DNA of 64,000 nucleotides from RYN-230 sp963844695 (GTDB lineage Bacteria > Actinomycetota > Actinomycetes > Streptosporangiales > Streptosporangiaceae), in contig CAWJPL010000018.1 of assembly GCA_963844695.1 (NCBI GenBank), positions 62,001-126,000 of the forward strand. Reading direction: 5' to 3'. The notes under the pieces are model-generated. The model was not told the DNA's origin. It worked only from the letters and a program-made list of their open reading frames with translations, and did no database searches. The stretch's first letter is position 1. Each line of letters starts with the position of its first letter. The position numbers and the translations under genes are program-made. Of the stretch, positions 53,557-61,504 are shown piece by piece.

Positions 53557-55446
53557 TCAAGTCGTGATGAGCGCCCGCGCCCGGGCGGAGCGGACCGCCT
53601 CGGACAGCGTGTCGATGTCATAGGCGCCGTAGTGGCGTTTGTCGTTGATGAAGAACGTGGGCGTGCCGGTGACCCCGGACAGGTCGGCGGAGTCCACGTC
53701 CTCGGCCACCCGGGCCGCGCCCGCATGCTTGCGCAGATCCTCGGTGAAGCGGGCGCCGTCGAGGCCGAGGTCGGCCGCGTAGTGGATCAGGTCCTTCGTG
53801 GTGAGCGCGCCCTGATGCTCCATCAGCAGGTCGTGCATGTCCCAGAACTTCCCCTGCCGGGCGGCCGCTTCGGCGCCTTCCGAGGCCAGCTGGGCGTGCG
53901 GGTGCACGTCGTTCAGGGGCAGGTGCCGGAACACGTAGCGGACGTCGCCGAAGTCGGCCAGCAGTTCCCGGACGACCGGCTCGGCCTGCCCGCAGTACGG
54001 GCACTCGAAGTCGCCGTACTCCACCACGGTGACCGGGGCCCGCTCCGGCCCGCGGATGTGATCGCGGTCCGGGTCGACCGGGACGGCCAGGTCGGTGATG
54101 AGCGTGGACGTCCCGAGCAGGGCGCGTATCTTCAGCCGCTTGGGCAGCCGCCGGGTGGCGCGGAACACCGTCCAGGTGATCGCGGACGCGCAGAACGCGG
54201 CGGACAGGATGCCCAGCTTCGCCTCGGCCAGCAGGGGGCCGTGGAAGGCGAGCGAGGCGATCAGCAGGGCGACGGTGAAGCCGATCCCGGCGATCGCACC
54301 CGCGCCCACGACACCGGCCCAGCCCACGGGCGGCCGGATCCGTCCCCGGCTGAGCTTGGTGACGAGCCAGGCGGCCGCGGTCGTGCCCACCGGTTTGCCG
54401 ACCACGTAGCCGATCAGGATGCCCAGCGTGACCGGGGACGTGTAGGCGCGTGAGAGCAGCCCCGTGCTGATCACGACACCGGCGTTGGCCAGGGCGAACA
54501 GCGGCACGATGAGGTAGCTCGACCACGGGTGGTAGAGCTGCTGGAGCCGCTCGTTGGGGGAGATGGCCAGGCGGACGCCGCCGCTGGCCTCGCGGGCCAG
54601 CTCGGGAGTGGGCTGCTCGCGGAACAGCCGGAACAGGTCGCTGGCCCGCTCCAGGTCAGCGCGCGGCGCGGGGTAGGCGTAGGTAAGCAGGCCCATGAAC
54701 AGCCCCACCACCACCGGGTCCACGCCGGACTTGAAGAAGGCCACCCACGCCGCCACCCCCAGGAAGAAGTAGACCGGGCCGAACCGCACGTTCGCGGCCC
54801 GGACGACGGCCACCACGACCAGCAGGCCTACTCCGACGAACAGCGCGGGCAGTCGCAGGCCCACGCTGTAAAAGATCGCGATAACGGCTAGCCCGGCCAG
54901 ATCATCCACCACAGAGAAGGTGAGCAGGTAGGTGCGCACCCGGTCGGGCAGCCAGGAGCCGACCAGGGCCAGCATGCCGAGCGCGAACGCGGTGTCGGTG
55001 GACATGGCCGTGCCCCAGCCCCGGGCTCCCGGGCCACCGGCGTTGGCCGCCAGGTAGATGCCGATCGGGACGATCATGCCGCCCAGGCCGATCAGCAGCG
55101 GCAGCGTGAGCCGCCGCCGCTCGCGCAACTCGCCCATGTCGAACTCGCGCCGGGCCTCCAGGCCGACCACCAGGAAGAAAAACGTCATCAGGCCGGAGTT
55201 GACCCAGCCGTGCAGGGTGTCGGACAGGTCCGTGCTGCCGAGGTTTACCGACAGCCGGGTGGACCAGAGCGACTCATACGACCCGGTTGCGACGTTCGCC
55301 CAGATCAGCGCGGCCACCGTCGCGGCCAGCAGCATCGCTGCGCTGCCCGTCTCCGTGCGCAGGAACTGGCGCAACGGCGTCTCGAGGTTCCGCGCCCACG
55401 CGGTCCTCCCGGACAGCAGGGAAGGCGCCGGCTGGGATTCCGTCAT
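53557..55446 (-). CDS. nhaA: Na+/H+ antiporter NhaA fused to a C-terminal DsbA-like thioredoxin domain
   Basis: 629 residues. Residues about 20-430 are NhaA with 11-12 helices; TFSVVDDLAGLAVIAIFY holds the Asp pair that binds sodium and protons. Residues about 450-629 are a DsbA-type thioredoxin fold with FECPYCGQAEPVV (CPYC active site) and GVTGTPTFFIND (cis-Pro loop). The fusion is known in actinobacteria; the thioredoxin part may work on exported proteins or regulate the antiporter. The start is ATG 55446 or nearby. Confidence 0.93.
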   Translation of the reverse strand: MTESQPAPSLLSGRTAWARNLETPLRQFLRTETGSAAMLLAATVAALIWANVATGSYESLWSTRLSVNLGSTDLSDTLHGWVNSGLMTFFFLVVGLEARREFDMGELRERRRLTLPLLIGLGGMIVPIGIYLAANAGGPGARGWGTAMSTDTAFALGMLALVGSWLPDRVRTYLLTFSVVDDLAGLAVIAIFYSVGLRLPALFVGVGLLVVVAVVRAANVRFGPVYFFLGVAAWVAFFKSGVDPVVVGLFMGLLTYAYPAPRADLERASDLFRLFREQPTPELAREASGGVRLAISPNERLQQLYHPWSSYLIVPLFALANAGVVISTGLLSRAYTSPVTLGILIGYVVGKPVGTTAAAWLVTKLSRGRIRPPVGWAGVVGAGAIAGIGFTVALLIASLAFHGPLLAEAKLGILSAAFCASAITWTVFRATRRLPKRLKIRALLGTSTLITDLAVPVDPDRDHIRGPERAPVTVVEYGDFECPYCGQAEPVVRELLADFGDVRYVFRHLPLNDVHPHAQLASEGAEAAARQGKFWDMHDLLMEHQGALTTKDLIHYAADLGLDGARFTEDLRKHAGAARVAEDVDSADLSGVTGTPTFFINDKRHYGAYDIDTLSEAVRSARARALITT

Positions 55447-55488
55447 GCCCGGATTCTCCCAGGAACGCGGACGACAGTCGCCTGCGGC

Positions 55489-56064
55489 TCAGCCCTCCGG
55501 GCCGCCGGCAATCTCGTCCTCGTCCTCGTCGGTCACGTGGACTGCCGCCTCTTCCGCCCCCGCGCCGCCTCCGTCGATGCCCACGTCCTGGGCGACGAGG
55601 TCCGGCTCAGTGTCTGGATGGGCCCCCTCGTCCTCGGCCACCAGGCGGCCGGCCCGGGGCTGCTGCTCGTCGTAGGACTCCGGGCCTTCCCGGGGCAGGT
55701 CGCTCTCGGCCTTCGGGTCAGGGTCGGCGTACGGGTCCGGCTCCGGTTCCTCCTCGGCCAGCAGCTGATCGAGGGACTCACCCTGGCGCTCTTCGGCCAG
55801 GGTGTCGCCGAACCGCTCGCCGGCCGACCACTTGTCGGCGGGCTCGACGCCCGGGTCCAGCGGGTCCTCGTACGGATCCTCGCTGTCCTCCAGCGTGTCG
55901 GAGGAGTCCAGGACACCGTCGTCCTCGAAGTCGGTGTCCTCGAGCCCGTCCGTGCCCGGGTTGCTGTCGCCGCCGACCTCATAGTCGCCGGTGCCGCCGC
56001 CGTAGGTGTACTCGGCGGTGCCGTCGCCCGGATCGGAGGAAGTTTCGTCATTCTCTTCGGCCAT
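55489..56064 (-). CDS. DUF5709 domain-containing acidic protein
   Basis: 191 residues, strongly acidic and disordered. DGVLDSSDTLEDSEDPYEDPLDPG, RFGDTLAEERQGESLDQLLAEEEPEPDP, GRLVAEDEGA and DLVAQDVGIDGGGAGAEEAAVHV are the conserved DUF5709 blocks. No membrane segment or signal peptide. Function unknown; the family is confined to actinobacteria. Confidence 0.9.
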   Translation of the reverse strand: MAEENDETSSDPGDGTAEYTYGGGTGDYEVGGDSNPGTDGLEDTDFEDDGVLDSSDTLEDSEDPYEDPLDPGVEPADKWSAGERFGDTLAEERQGESLDQLLAEEEPEPDPYADPDPKAESDLPREGPESYDEQQPRAGRLVAEDEGAHPDTEPDLVAQDVGIDGGGAGAEEAAVHVTDEDEDEIAGGPEG

Positions 56065-56121
56065 GGTCCCAGGCTAGCGACAATGATCGTCTGTCCGGAC
56101 CGGGAGCGGCCCGGAACAGGG

Positions 56122-56745
56122 TCAGCTTTGGTGGGCCGTCTTGAAATCCTCCCACCGGTCGAGCAGAGCCGGCAGTTCCTTGCTGACGAACTCGAAGTAC
56201 AGCGCCGACTCGGCGAGCCGGGCTCCGGCGGGGGTGCCCGGGCCCAGCACCTCGGCCCCGCCGCGCATGGTGTCCGCCCAGCGCATCATGACCCGGTCCC
56301 GCACCCGCAGCACCTCGTGCCAGACGTTCTCCGGCATCCGGTACACGTGCCGCCGGGAGCCGGGCTCGGTCTCCCGGCTGACCAGGCCTACCTGGACCAG
56401 GTAGCGCACACCCCCCGACACCGCGGCCGGGCTGACCCGGAGCAGCCCGGCAAGTTCCTCCGCGGTGAGGCGGCTGGTGTCCGCGGTAAGCAGGGCGACG
56501 AAGATTCTGGCCGGCATCCGCGGCATGCCCGAGTCGGCGAGCAGCGCGGCGAAGTGCTCGACGAACTGCCGTACCGCGGCGCCATCCCGCGCCTGCTGGG
56601 CTTCCTGCGTCTCGGGGCTTCCTGCGCCTCCTGGGGCTGCCACGCGTCCTCGGGCTGCCGTGCCTGCTGGGCATCCTGCGTCTGCTGGGCTCGCCCTTCC
56701 TGCTGCGCTTCGCGGGCCTCCGGCACTGGCTGTCACCCCTCCCAT
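56122..56745 (-). CDS. GbsR/MarR-like winged-helix regulator of the ABC exporter
   Basis: About 207 residues. VRQFVEHFAALLADSGMPRMPARIFVALLTADTSRLTAEELAGLLRVSPAAVSGGVRYLVQVGLVSRE is a typical GbsR-type HTH, and the C-terminus is helical. The N-terminus is uncertain. ATG 56745 gives an Ala/Gly leader, while a GTG at 56726, 9 bases after GGGAGGGG, opens a Gln/Ala-rich frame (EAQQEGRAQQTQDAQQARQPE) that would join the HTH frame if one base is missing near 56600-56640. It is divergent from the ABC genes, so it probably represses them. Confidence 0.82.
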   Translation of the reverse strand: MGGVTASAGGPRSAAGRASPADAGCPAGTAARGRVAAPGGAGSPETQEAQQARDGAAVRQFVEHFAALLADSGMPRMPARIFVALLTADTSRLTAEELAGLLRVSPAAVSGGVRYLVQVGLVSRETEPGSRRHVYRMPENVWHEVLRVRDRVMMRWADTMRGGAEVLGPGTPAGARLAESALYFEFVSKELPALLDRWEDFKTAHQS

Positions 56746-56818
56746 GGCTGACCTGCTCGTGAGTTTACTAGATACATAACTTTCATGATTTTGTGAATCA
56801 AGTGCTAGGCTCGGGCCT

Positions 56819-57706
56819 ATGACTGCGGTGATCGAGGTAACCGGCCTGAGGAAGTCCTTCGGCCAGGCGCGCGCGCTGGACGGGCTCGACCTCACCGTGG
56901 CCCCCGGAGAGGTGCACGGGTTCCTGGGGCCGAACGGCGCCGGCAAGACCACCACCATCCGGGTCCTGCTGGGCCTGATCCGGGTCGGCGGGGGGACCGC
57001 CCGCCTGTTCGGGGGCGACCCATGGCGGGAGGCGACCACGCTGCACCGGCGGCTCGCCTACGTGCCCGGCGACGTCACCCTCTGGCCGAACCTGTCCGGC
57101 GGGGAAGTCATCGACCTGCTCGGCCGGCTTCGCGGCGGTCTGGACGAGAAGCGAAAGGCGGCCCTGCTGGAGAAGTTCGGGCTCGATCCGGCCACGAAGA
57201 GCCGGGCCTACTCCAAGGGGAACCGGCAGAAAGTCGCGCTGGTCGCCGCGCTCGCATCCGGTGCTGAGCTGCTGATCCTGGACGAGCCGACCTCGGGGCT
57301 GGACCCGCTGATGGAGGCCGCGTTCCGGGAGTGCGTGGAGGAAGAGCGGCAGGCGGGACGGACGGTCCTGCTGTCCAGCCACATCCTGTCCGAAGTGGAA
57401 GCACTCTGCGACCGGGTGACGATCATCCGGGAAGGGCGCACGGTGGACTCCGGGGCCCTGGCTGACCTGCGGCACCTCTCGCGGACCTCGGTGCGTGCTG
57501 AGGTGGTCCGGCCGCCGGACGGGCTGGCCGGGCTGCCGGGGGTCCACGATCTGGACATCAGCGGGAACCGGGTCAGCTGCCAGGTCGACAACGACGCGCT
57601 CAGCGAGGTGCTCGCCCGGCTGGTCGCCGCGGGGATCCGCAGCCTGGCCAGCCAGCCACCCACGCTGGAGGAACTGTTCCTGCGGCACTACGCGGACCCG
57701 TCATGA
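56819..57706 (+). CDS. ABC transporter ATP-binding protein
   Basis: 295 residues: Walker A GPNGAGKTTTI, Q-loop region YVPGDVTLWPNLSGGE, signature YSKGNRQKVALVAAL in place of LSGGQ, Walker B LLILDEPTSGLDP and the switch His in LLSSHILSEVEAL. This type pairs with exporter permeases such as the next gene, which it overlaps by four bases. The C-terminal 80 residues form the DrrA-like extension. It is preceded by an AT-rich divergent promoter region (56757-56815). Confidence 0.95.
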   Translation: MTAVIEVTGLRKSFGQARALDGLDLTVAPGEVHGFLGPNGAGKTTTIRVLLGLIRVGGGTARLFGGDPWREATTLHRRLAYVPGDVTLWPNLSGGEVIDLLGRLRGGLDEKRKAALLEKFGLDPATKSRAYSKGNRQKVALVAALASGAELLILDEPTSGLDPLMEAAFRECVEEERQAGRTVLLSSHILSEVEALCDRVTIIREGRTVDSGALADLRHLSRTSVRAEVVRPPDGLAGLPGVHDLDISGNRVSCQVDNDALSEVLARLVAAGIRSLASQPPTLEELFLRHYADPS

Positions 57707-59355
57707 CCGCGCTCGCGGCCCGTACCCGTCGGCCGGGCGGCCCCGGGGAAGGCCACGGCCGGGCCGGGCTGGCCGGGACCGGCGCGCTGATCTCCCTCGC
57801 CCTGCGCCGCGACCGCATCGTCCTGCCGGTCTGGCTGTACGTGTTCGCCGCCAGCATCGCCAGCACCGGATACAGCTTCCGGCACCTTTACACCCGCCTG
57901 CCCGAGCGCCTGGCGCTCATCGCCAGCGTCCGCGGTGACGCCTCAGTCCTGGCGCTGAGCGGGCCGGTGTCCGGGGACAGTGCGGGTTCGCTGGTCGCCT
58001 GGAAGGTCCTGGTGTTCGCGGCTGGCGCCGCGGGGCTGATGGGGATCTTCACCGTGGTCCGGCACACCCGCGACGACGAGGAGCAGGGCCGGCTGGAACT
58101 AGTAGGCGCCACCGCGGTCGGCCGCCAGGCGCCGCTCGCCGCGGCCCTGGTGGTGGCGTTCGGCAGTTGCCTGGTGCTCATCCTGCTCATCGCCGCGGTC
58201 CAGGTCGTCCTGGGCTACCCGGTGGCTGGCTCGCTCGCCCTGGGCGCGGCGGTAGGTCTGTCCGGGTGCGTGTTCGCCGCCGTCGCCGCCGTCTGCGCTC
58301 AGCTGACGGTCAGTGCCCGGACGGCCCGCGGGATGGGCATCGGCCTGCTGGGAGCGGCGTTCCTGCTCCGCGCGGTAGGCGATGCGGCGTCTGGGATGGC
58401 CTGGCTGCGCTGGGCCTCCCCGCTGGGCTGGGCCGAGCAGATACAGGTGTACGCGAGCCCCCGGTGGATAGTTGGCGCGCTCTTCGTGGCGGCCGCCGCC
58501 GTCCTGGCCGGCGGGGCTGCACGGCTGGCCGCCCGCCGCGACCTGGGCGCGGGCCTGCTGCCTGTCCGTCCTGGCCGGCCGGAGGCGGCCGGATGGCTGC
58601 GCAGCCCGCTCGCGCTGGCCTGGCGGCTGCAGCGCGGTGCCCTGCTCGGCTGGGCGATCGGCTTCGTCCTGGCGGGTGCGGTGCTCGGGTCGGCGGCCAG
58701 CGGGATCGGCGCGGTGCTGAACACCAGCCCCCAGGCCCGGCAGATATTCATCCGGCTCGGCGGGCACAGCGGTCTCGTCAACGCCTATCTCGCGGCGGTG
58801 ATCGGGATACTGGGTGTCGTCTCGGCCGCGTACGCGGTAGCGGCGGTCCTCCGGCTGCATGCTGAGGAGACCGAGCGGCGGGCCGAGCCGGTGCTGGCCA
58901 CCCCGGTGGGGCGGGTTCGCTGGGCGGGCAGCCATCTGCTCGTCGCCGCGGGCGGAAGCGCGGGGCTGCTGCTGGCGGGTGGCCTCGCCACGGCGCTGGG
59001 CGACGGGCTGACCTCCGGCGGCCTGGCCACTCAGCTACCACGGCTGATCGGCGCGGGGCTGGCGCAGATCCCGGCCGCCTGGGTGATGGGGGGCGTAGCG
59101 GCGGCCTTGTTCGGCCTGGTGCCCAGGGCCGCGGTGGTGGGGGCGTGGACTGCGCTCGGCCTGGTCGCGCTCATCACCCTGCTCGGTCCGTCGATCAGGC
59201 TGGCCCAGGGGGTGCTGGACATCTCCCCGTTCAGCCATCTGCCGAAGCTGCCTGGGGCGCCGGTCACGGTGGGGCCGCTGGGCTGGCTGGTGGGGGTGGC
59301 GGTGGTGCTGGGTGCGGTCGGGCTGGTTGGATTCCGGCGGCGCGATTTGCTTTGA
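57703..59355 (+). CDS. ABC exporter permease
   Basis: 550 residues with about 12 membrane segments in two similar halves (LISLALRRDRIVLPVWLYVFAASIA and LALAWRLQRGALLGWAIGFVLAGAVLGSAASG each begin a half). TRDDEEQGRLELVGATAVGRQA and HAEETERRAEPVLATPVGRVRW are matching cytoplasmic loops. This is the internally duplicated permease that works with the upstream ATPase to export drugs or lipids. The ATG overlaps the ATPase stop. Confidence 0.9.
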   Translation: MTALAARTRRPGGPGEGHGRAGLAGTGALISLALRRDRIVLPVWLYVFAASIASTGYSFRHLYTRLPERLALIASVRGDASVLALSGPVSGDSAGSLVAWKVLVFAAGAAGLMGIFTVVRHTRDDEEQGRLELVGATAVGRQAPLAAALVVAFGSCLVLILLIAAVQVVLGYPVAGSLALGAAVGLSGCVFAAVAAVCAQLTVSARTARGMGIGLLGAAFLLRAVGDAASGMAWLRWASPLGWAEQIQVYASPRWIVGALFVAAAAVLAGGAARLAARRDLGAGLLPVRPGRPEAAGWLRSPLALAWRLQRGALLGWAIGFVLAGAVLGSAASGIGAVLNTSPQARQIFIRLGGHSGLVNAYLAAVIGILGVVSAAYAVAAVLRLHAEETERRAEPVLATPVGRVRWAGSHLLVAAGGSAGLLLAGGLATALGDGLTSGGLATQLPRLIGAGLAQIPAAWVMGGVAAALFGLVPRAAVVGAWTALGLVALITLLGPSIRLAQGVLDISPFSHLPKLPGAPVTVGPLGWLVGVAVVLGAVGLVGFRRRDLL

Positions 59356-59662
59356 GTGGGGCGGGGTGTGGGTGCGGGCGGTGCGGGTGCGGGCGGTGTG
59401 GGTGCCGTGGGCGCTGGCTGGCCCTGCGCGAGCCTGGATCCGTCTGTTGCGGCCGGCGCGGGTGTGCTGCTTCCGTCCGGCTCGATCGGGTACGCCTGCG
59501 CCCGGCGCCGCCTGCGTCTACGGCATCTGCTGCCCGCGTCTAGGGCACCTCGCGGCCCGGGGGGCGCCGCACCTGCTGACCGCGTACACCTCCCTCGCTG
59601 GCTGCGTCCGCGGTGCGGACGCTTGCGCCGCTCCTCTCGGAGGGGAGCCGTATCAGCAGGGC
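59356..59662. other. Intergenic gap between convergent genes
   Basis: About 300 bp. 59370-59415 is built of GGTGCGGGC/GGTGTGGG microrepeats; the rest is GC-rich with no stable long hairpin and no credible gene. Open frames through it start inside the permease gene and look like shadow. Confidence 0.4.
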
Positions 59663-60406
59663 TTAGTGGGCTAGGACTAGGTAGGCGTAGCCGAGGACGG
59701 CTCGGTACACCTCGACGTACTGGCGTTCGCGGGCGTCTAGCCAGTCGCGTACCTCAGCGGCGCGCGGGTCCCCGGCCTGCGCGAGCAGCCACTCCTGACG
59801 GCCAGCGCGGAACGTGGACTCGAAGTCGTCCCATTCCAGCTGGCTGGCGACGCTCAGGTGGATGACCCGCCAGCCCGCGGAGCGGCAGGCCTCCAGCAAG
59901 CCCGCCAGGGGCAGCACCTGCTCGCCGAACAACTCCGTCGCCGCGGCCGACGGCGCTGTTTCCCAGTAGCCGTCCCCGAACAGCAGCCGGCCTCCGGCCG
60001 GCACGATCCTGGCCAGCGCCTCCAGCGCGGAGGTGGTACCGCCCAGCGCGTGGGACGCGCCGGTACACAGCACCCGGTCCGCCGGGCCATCCCACCCCGA
60101 GACGTCAGCCTCGGTGAACTGAACCCGCCCGCCGAGATGACGTTCCGCAGCGAGGCGCCTGGCGCGGTTCAGCGCCCGGGCGTCGGTGTCCACGCCGGTG
60201 CCAGTGGCCTGGCCGGCCCGGGCGACGACCCGCAGCAGGAGCTCGCCCCAGCCGCAGCCCACGTCGGCGACGTGAGCTCCGGGCCGCACGTCCAGCCGGT
60301 CCATCAGAAGTTCGGCGTGCTCCTCCGACAGCGGCACGTTCCAGCGCATCCGCGCGTACAGCGCTTCGTCGAGATCATCGGCTTCCACCAGGGTCACGGT
60401 AACCAT
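59663..60406 (-). CDS. Class I SAM-dependent methyltransferase
   Basis: 247 residues from ATG 60406 (MVTVTLVEADDLDEALYARM). Motif I is VADVGCGWGELLLRV, motif II lies in GVDTDARALNRARRLA, and post-motif VQFTEADVSGW and VLCTGASHALGG follow. A longer frame to 60505 enters the hairpin region and is not favoured. It resembles small-molecule or cyclopropane-synthase-like methyltransferases; the substrate is unknown. It reads away from the repeated non-coding region at 60.4-61.5 kb. Confidence 0.87.
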   Translation of the reverse strand: MVTVTLVEADDLDEALYARMRWNVPLSEEHAELLMDRLDVRPGAHVADVGCGWGELLLRVVARAGQATGTGVDTDARALNRARRLAAERHLGGRVQFTEADVSGWDGPADRVLCTGASHALGGTTSALEALARIVPAGGRLLFGDGYWETAPSAAATELFGEQVLPLAGLLEACRSAGWRVIHLSVASQLEWDDFESTFRAGRQEWLLAQAGDPRAAEVRDWLDARERQYVEVYRAVLGYAYLVLAH

Positions 60407-60471
60407 CCCGCGGGACTCCAGGCCGGCGGGGAGGCCAGTCCGGCTCCGCAACAGCGGCGGGCATAAGAGTA

Positions 60472-60502
60472 AGGCCCCTCCGAGTATGAGTCGGAGGGGC
60501 CT
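60472..60502. terminator. Hairpin A, 12-bp stem, loop GTATGAG
   Basis: AGGCCCCTCCGA (60472-60483) pairs perfectly with 60491-60502 around GTATGAG. It may be a terminator or part of a structured element; its twin lies 537 bp away with the same loop and compensated stem changes. Confidence 0.7.
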
Positions 60503-60752
60503 CACCCGGGTGCATTGCGCTGGGTCACCGGTTACCCGGCTACCTGGCGCCCTGCGGCCCGCCGCCTAGCCTGGAAGCAGCGACCGAAATCCCGGTTACC
60601 CGGCTTTCCTGTCGCCCGGGTTTCCCCGGCGTCCCGGGGGTTTCCCTCCGGAAGGACTCCCGCTCTTGCGGTAAATGAATTTGTACTCCGGTGGGGGGAA
60701 CAGGCGCAAGGCTTTCTGGCCAGGAATTTCAAGATTTTTCTTAATCTCTGCG

Positions 60753-60838
60753 AAATCCACAAGAAGACGCGTGTTATCCCCCGCGAAAGGCGGCTGTCCA
60801 CCGCGCTATCCACAGTCTGGTCCACAGTTTGATCCACG
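60753..60838 (+). repeat. DnaA-box-like array A
   Basis: 9-mers AAATCCACA (60753), TTATCCCCC (60774), CTGTCCACC (60794), CTATCCACA (60806), TGGTCCACA (60818) and TGATCCACG (60830). The last four start exactly 12 bp apart. The actinobacterial DnaA box is close to TTGTCCACA, so each copy has one to three differences. An AT-rich tract (60724-60752) lies directly upstream. Confidence 0.6.
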
Positions 60839-60859
60839 ATCTGGCCCGCGGTGGGTCCG

Positions 60860-60886
60860 ACTGGTCAGGCCAACGACCTGACCAGT
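60860..60886. repeat. Inverted repeat ACTGGTCAGG-N7-CCTGACCAGT
   Basis: A perfect 10-bp stem with loop CCAACGA just after array A. It has no clear counterpart in unit B. It could be a protein-binding palindrome or a transcript hairpin. Confidence 0.6.
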
Positions 60887-61005
60887 GGGGACGGACGACT
60901 GGGACGGCCGCAGGGGCTGCAGCACCGAGTCCAGCACCCGGGCCATCCGGCGGCCGGGGCCTGGCGGGGGGATGAGGGAGATGCGCGGGAGTGGGGCATA
61001 CGTAA

Positions 61006-61042
61006 GCGAGGCCCCTCCATGTATGAGATGGAGGGGCCTCGC
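61006..61042. terminator. Hairpin B, 15-bp stem, loop GTATGAG
   Basis: GCGAGGCCCCTCCAT (61006-61020) pairs perfectly with 61028-61042 around the same 7-base loop as hairpin A. The CCGA/TCGG pairs of A are CCAT/ATGG here, so both sides changed together. Confidence 0.7.
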
Positions 61043-61300
61043 CGCGGCCATCTAACAGGACACCGATTGCTCGGCTACCGGGGTGCTATCCGGCCGCTCC
61101 ACCGGGGCGGGGAAATCAGCCCGGAAGGCCAGTTTCCTGGCATTCTCTATACCCGCCCAGACGTTCCGGTTTCCCGGTCCGACGGAGTGCGGGGGTTCAG
61201 CTGATCTCCATACTTGGTGGTGCAGAATTTTTACCGCTTACCCCGGGGCAGCGCAAGGGTTTTCTGCCATGAAGTTGCTGATTTTGTGGTTATGAACAGC

Positions 61301-61374
61301 TTTTCCACATCGGTGGCCTGGTTATCCCCTGAAGCGGGCGGCTGTCCACCGGACTGTCCACAGTCCGGTCCACA
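61301..61374 (+). repeat. DnaA-box-like array B
   Basis: 9-mers TTTTCCACA (61301), TTATCCCCT (61322), CTGTCCACC (61342), CTGTCCACA (61354) and CGGTCCACA (61366). Every start is exactly 548 bp after its partner in array A, so the 21, 20, 12 and 12 bp spacings are conserved although the sequence between has diverged. CTGTCCACA is one base from the consensus box. Confidence 0.65.
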
Positions 61375-61504
61375 GACAGAGTCAGTCAGTGCGGCCGGGG
61401 ACCGGCCAGGACGCGGGCGGTTGCCGATCCACCTGCCGGGGTTCACCCGGCCTGTTCGGCCTGGCCGGGGTCAGCTTCAGCCGGGTCAGCTTGAGCCGGG
61501 TCTG

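Larger units (their letters stand above)
60407..61504. other. Non-coding region with two diverged ~540-bp units (hairpin plus DnaA-box-like array)
   Basis: Unit A (about 60460-60860) and unit B (about 61000-61400) share the same order. Each has a GGCATA-preceded hairpin with loop GTATGAG, a CACCGrTT-CGGCTACC segment, GAAATC..CCGG blocks, a GCGCAAGG stretch, an AT-rich tract, and an array of TCCACA-type 9-mers. Similarity outside these elements is weak. The reading frames here are broken and shadow-like. There is no rRNA, tRNA or transposase signal. Its lower GC content sets it apart from the flanks. Confidence 0.7.

Noticed and set aside
60407..60505. Longer start of the methyltransferase at 60505
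   Set aside because: It would place the coding start within hairpin A, and the residues LILGGALLLCPPLL are translated stem sequence.
60532..60837. 101-residue minus-strand frame in unit A and a 71-residue one in unit B
   Set aside because: The units align as DNA in hairpins and boxes, but the two frames do not give similar proteins, so they are not conserved genes.
60407..61504. Chromosomal origin oriC
   Set aside because: No dnaA, dnaN, recF, rnpA or parAB nearby, and only about a dozen imperfect boxes; kept as a DnaA-box-like region only.
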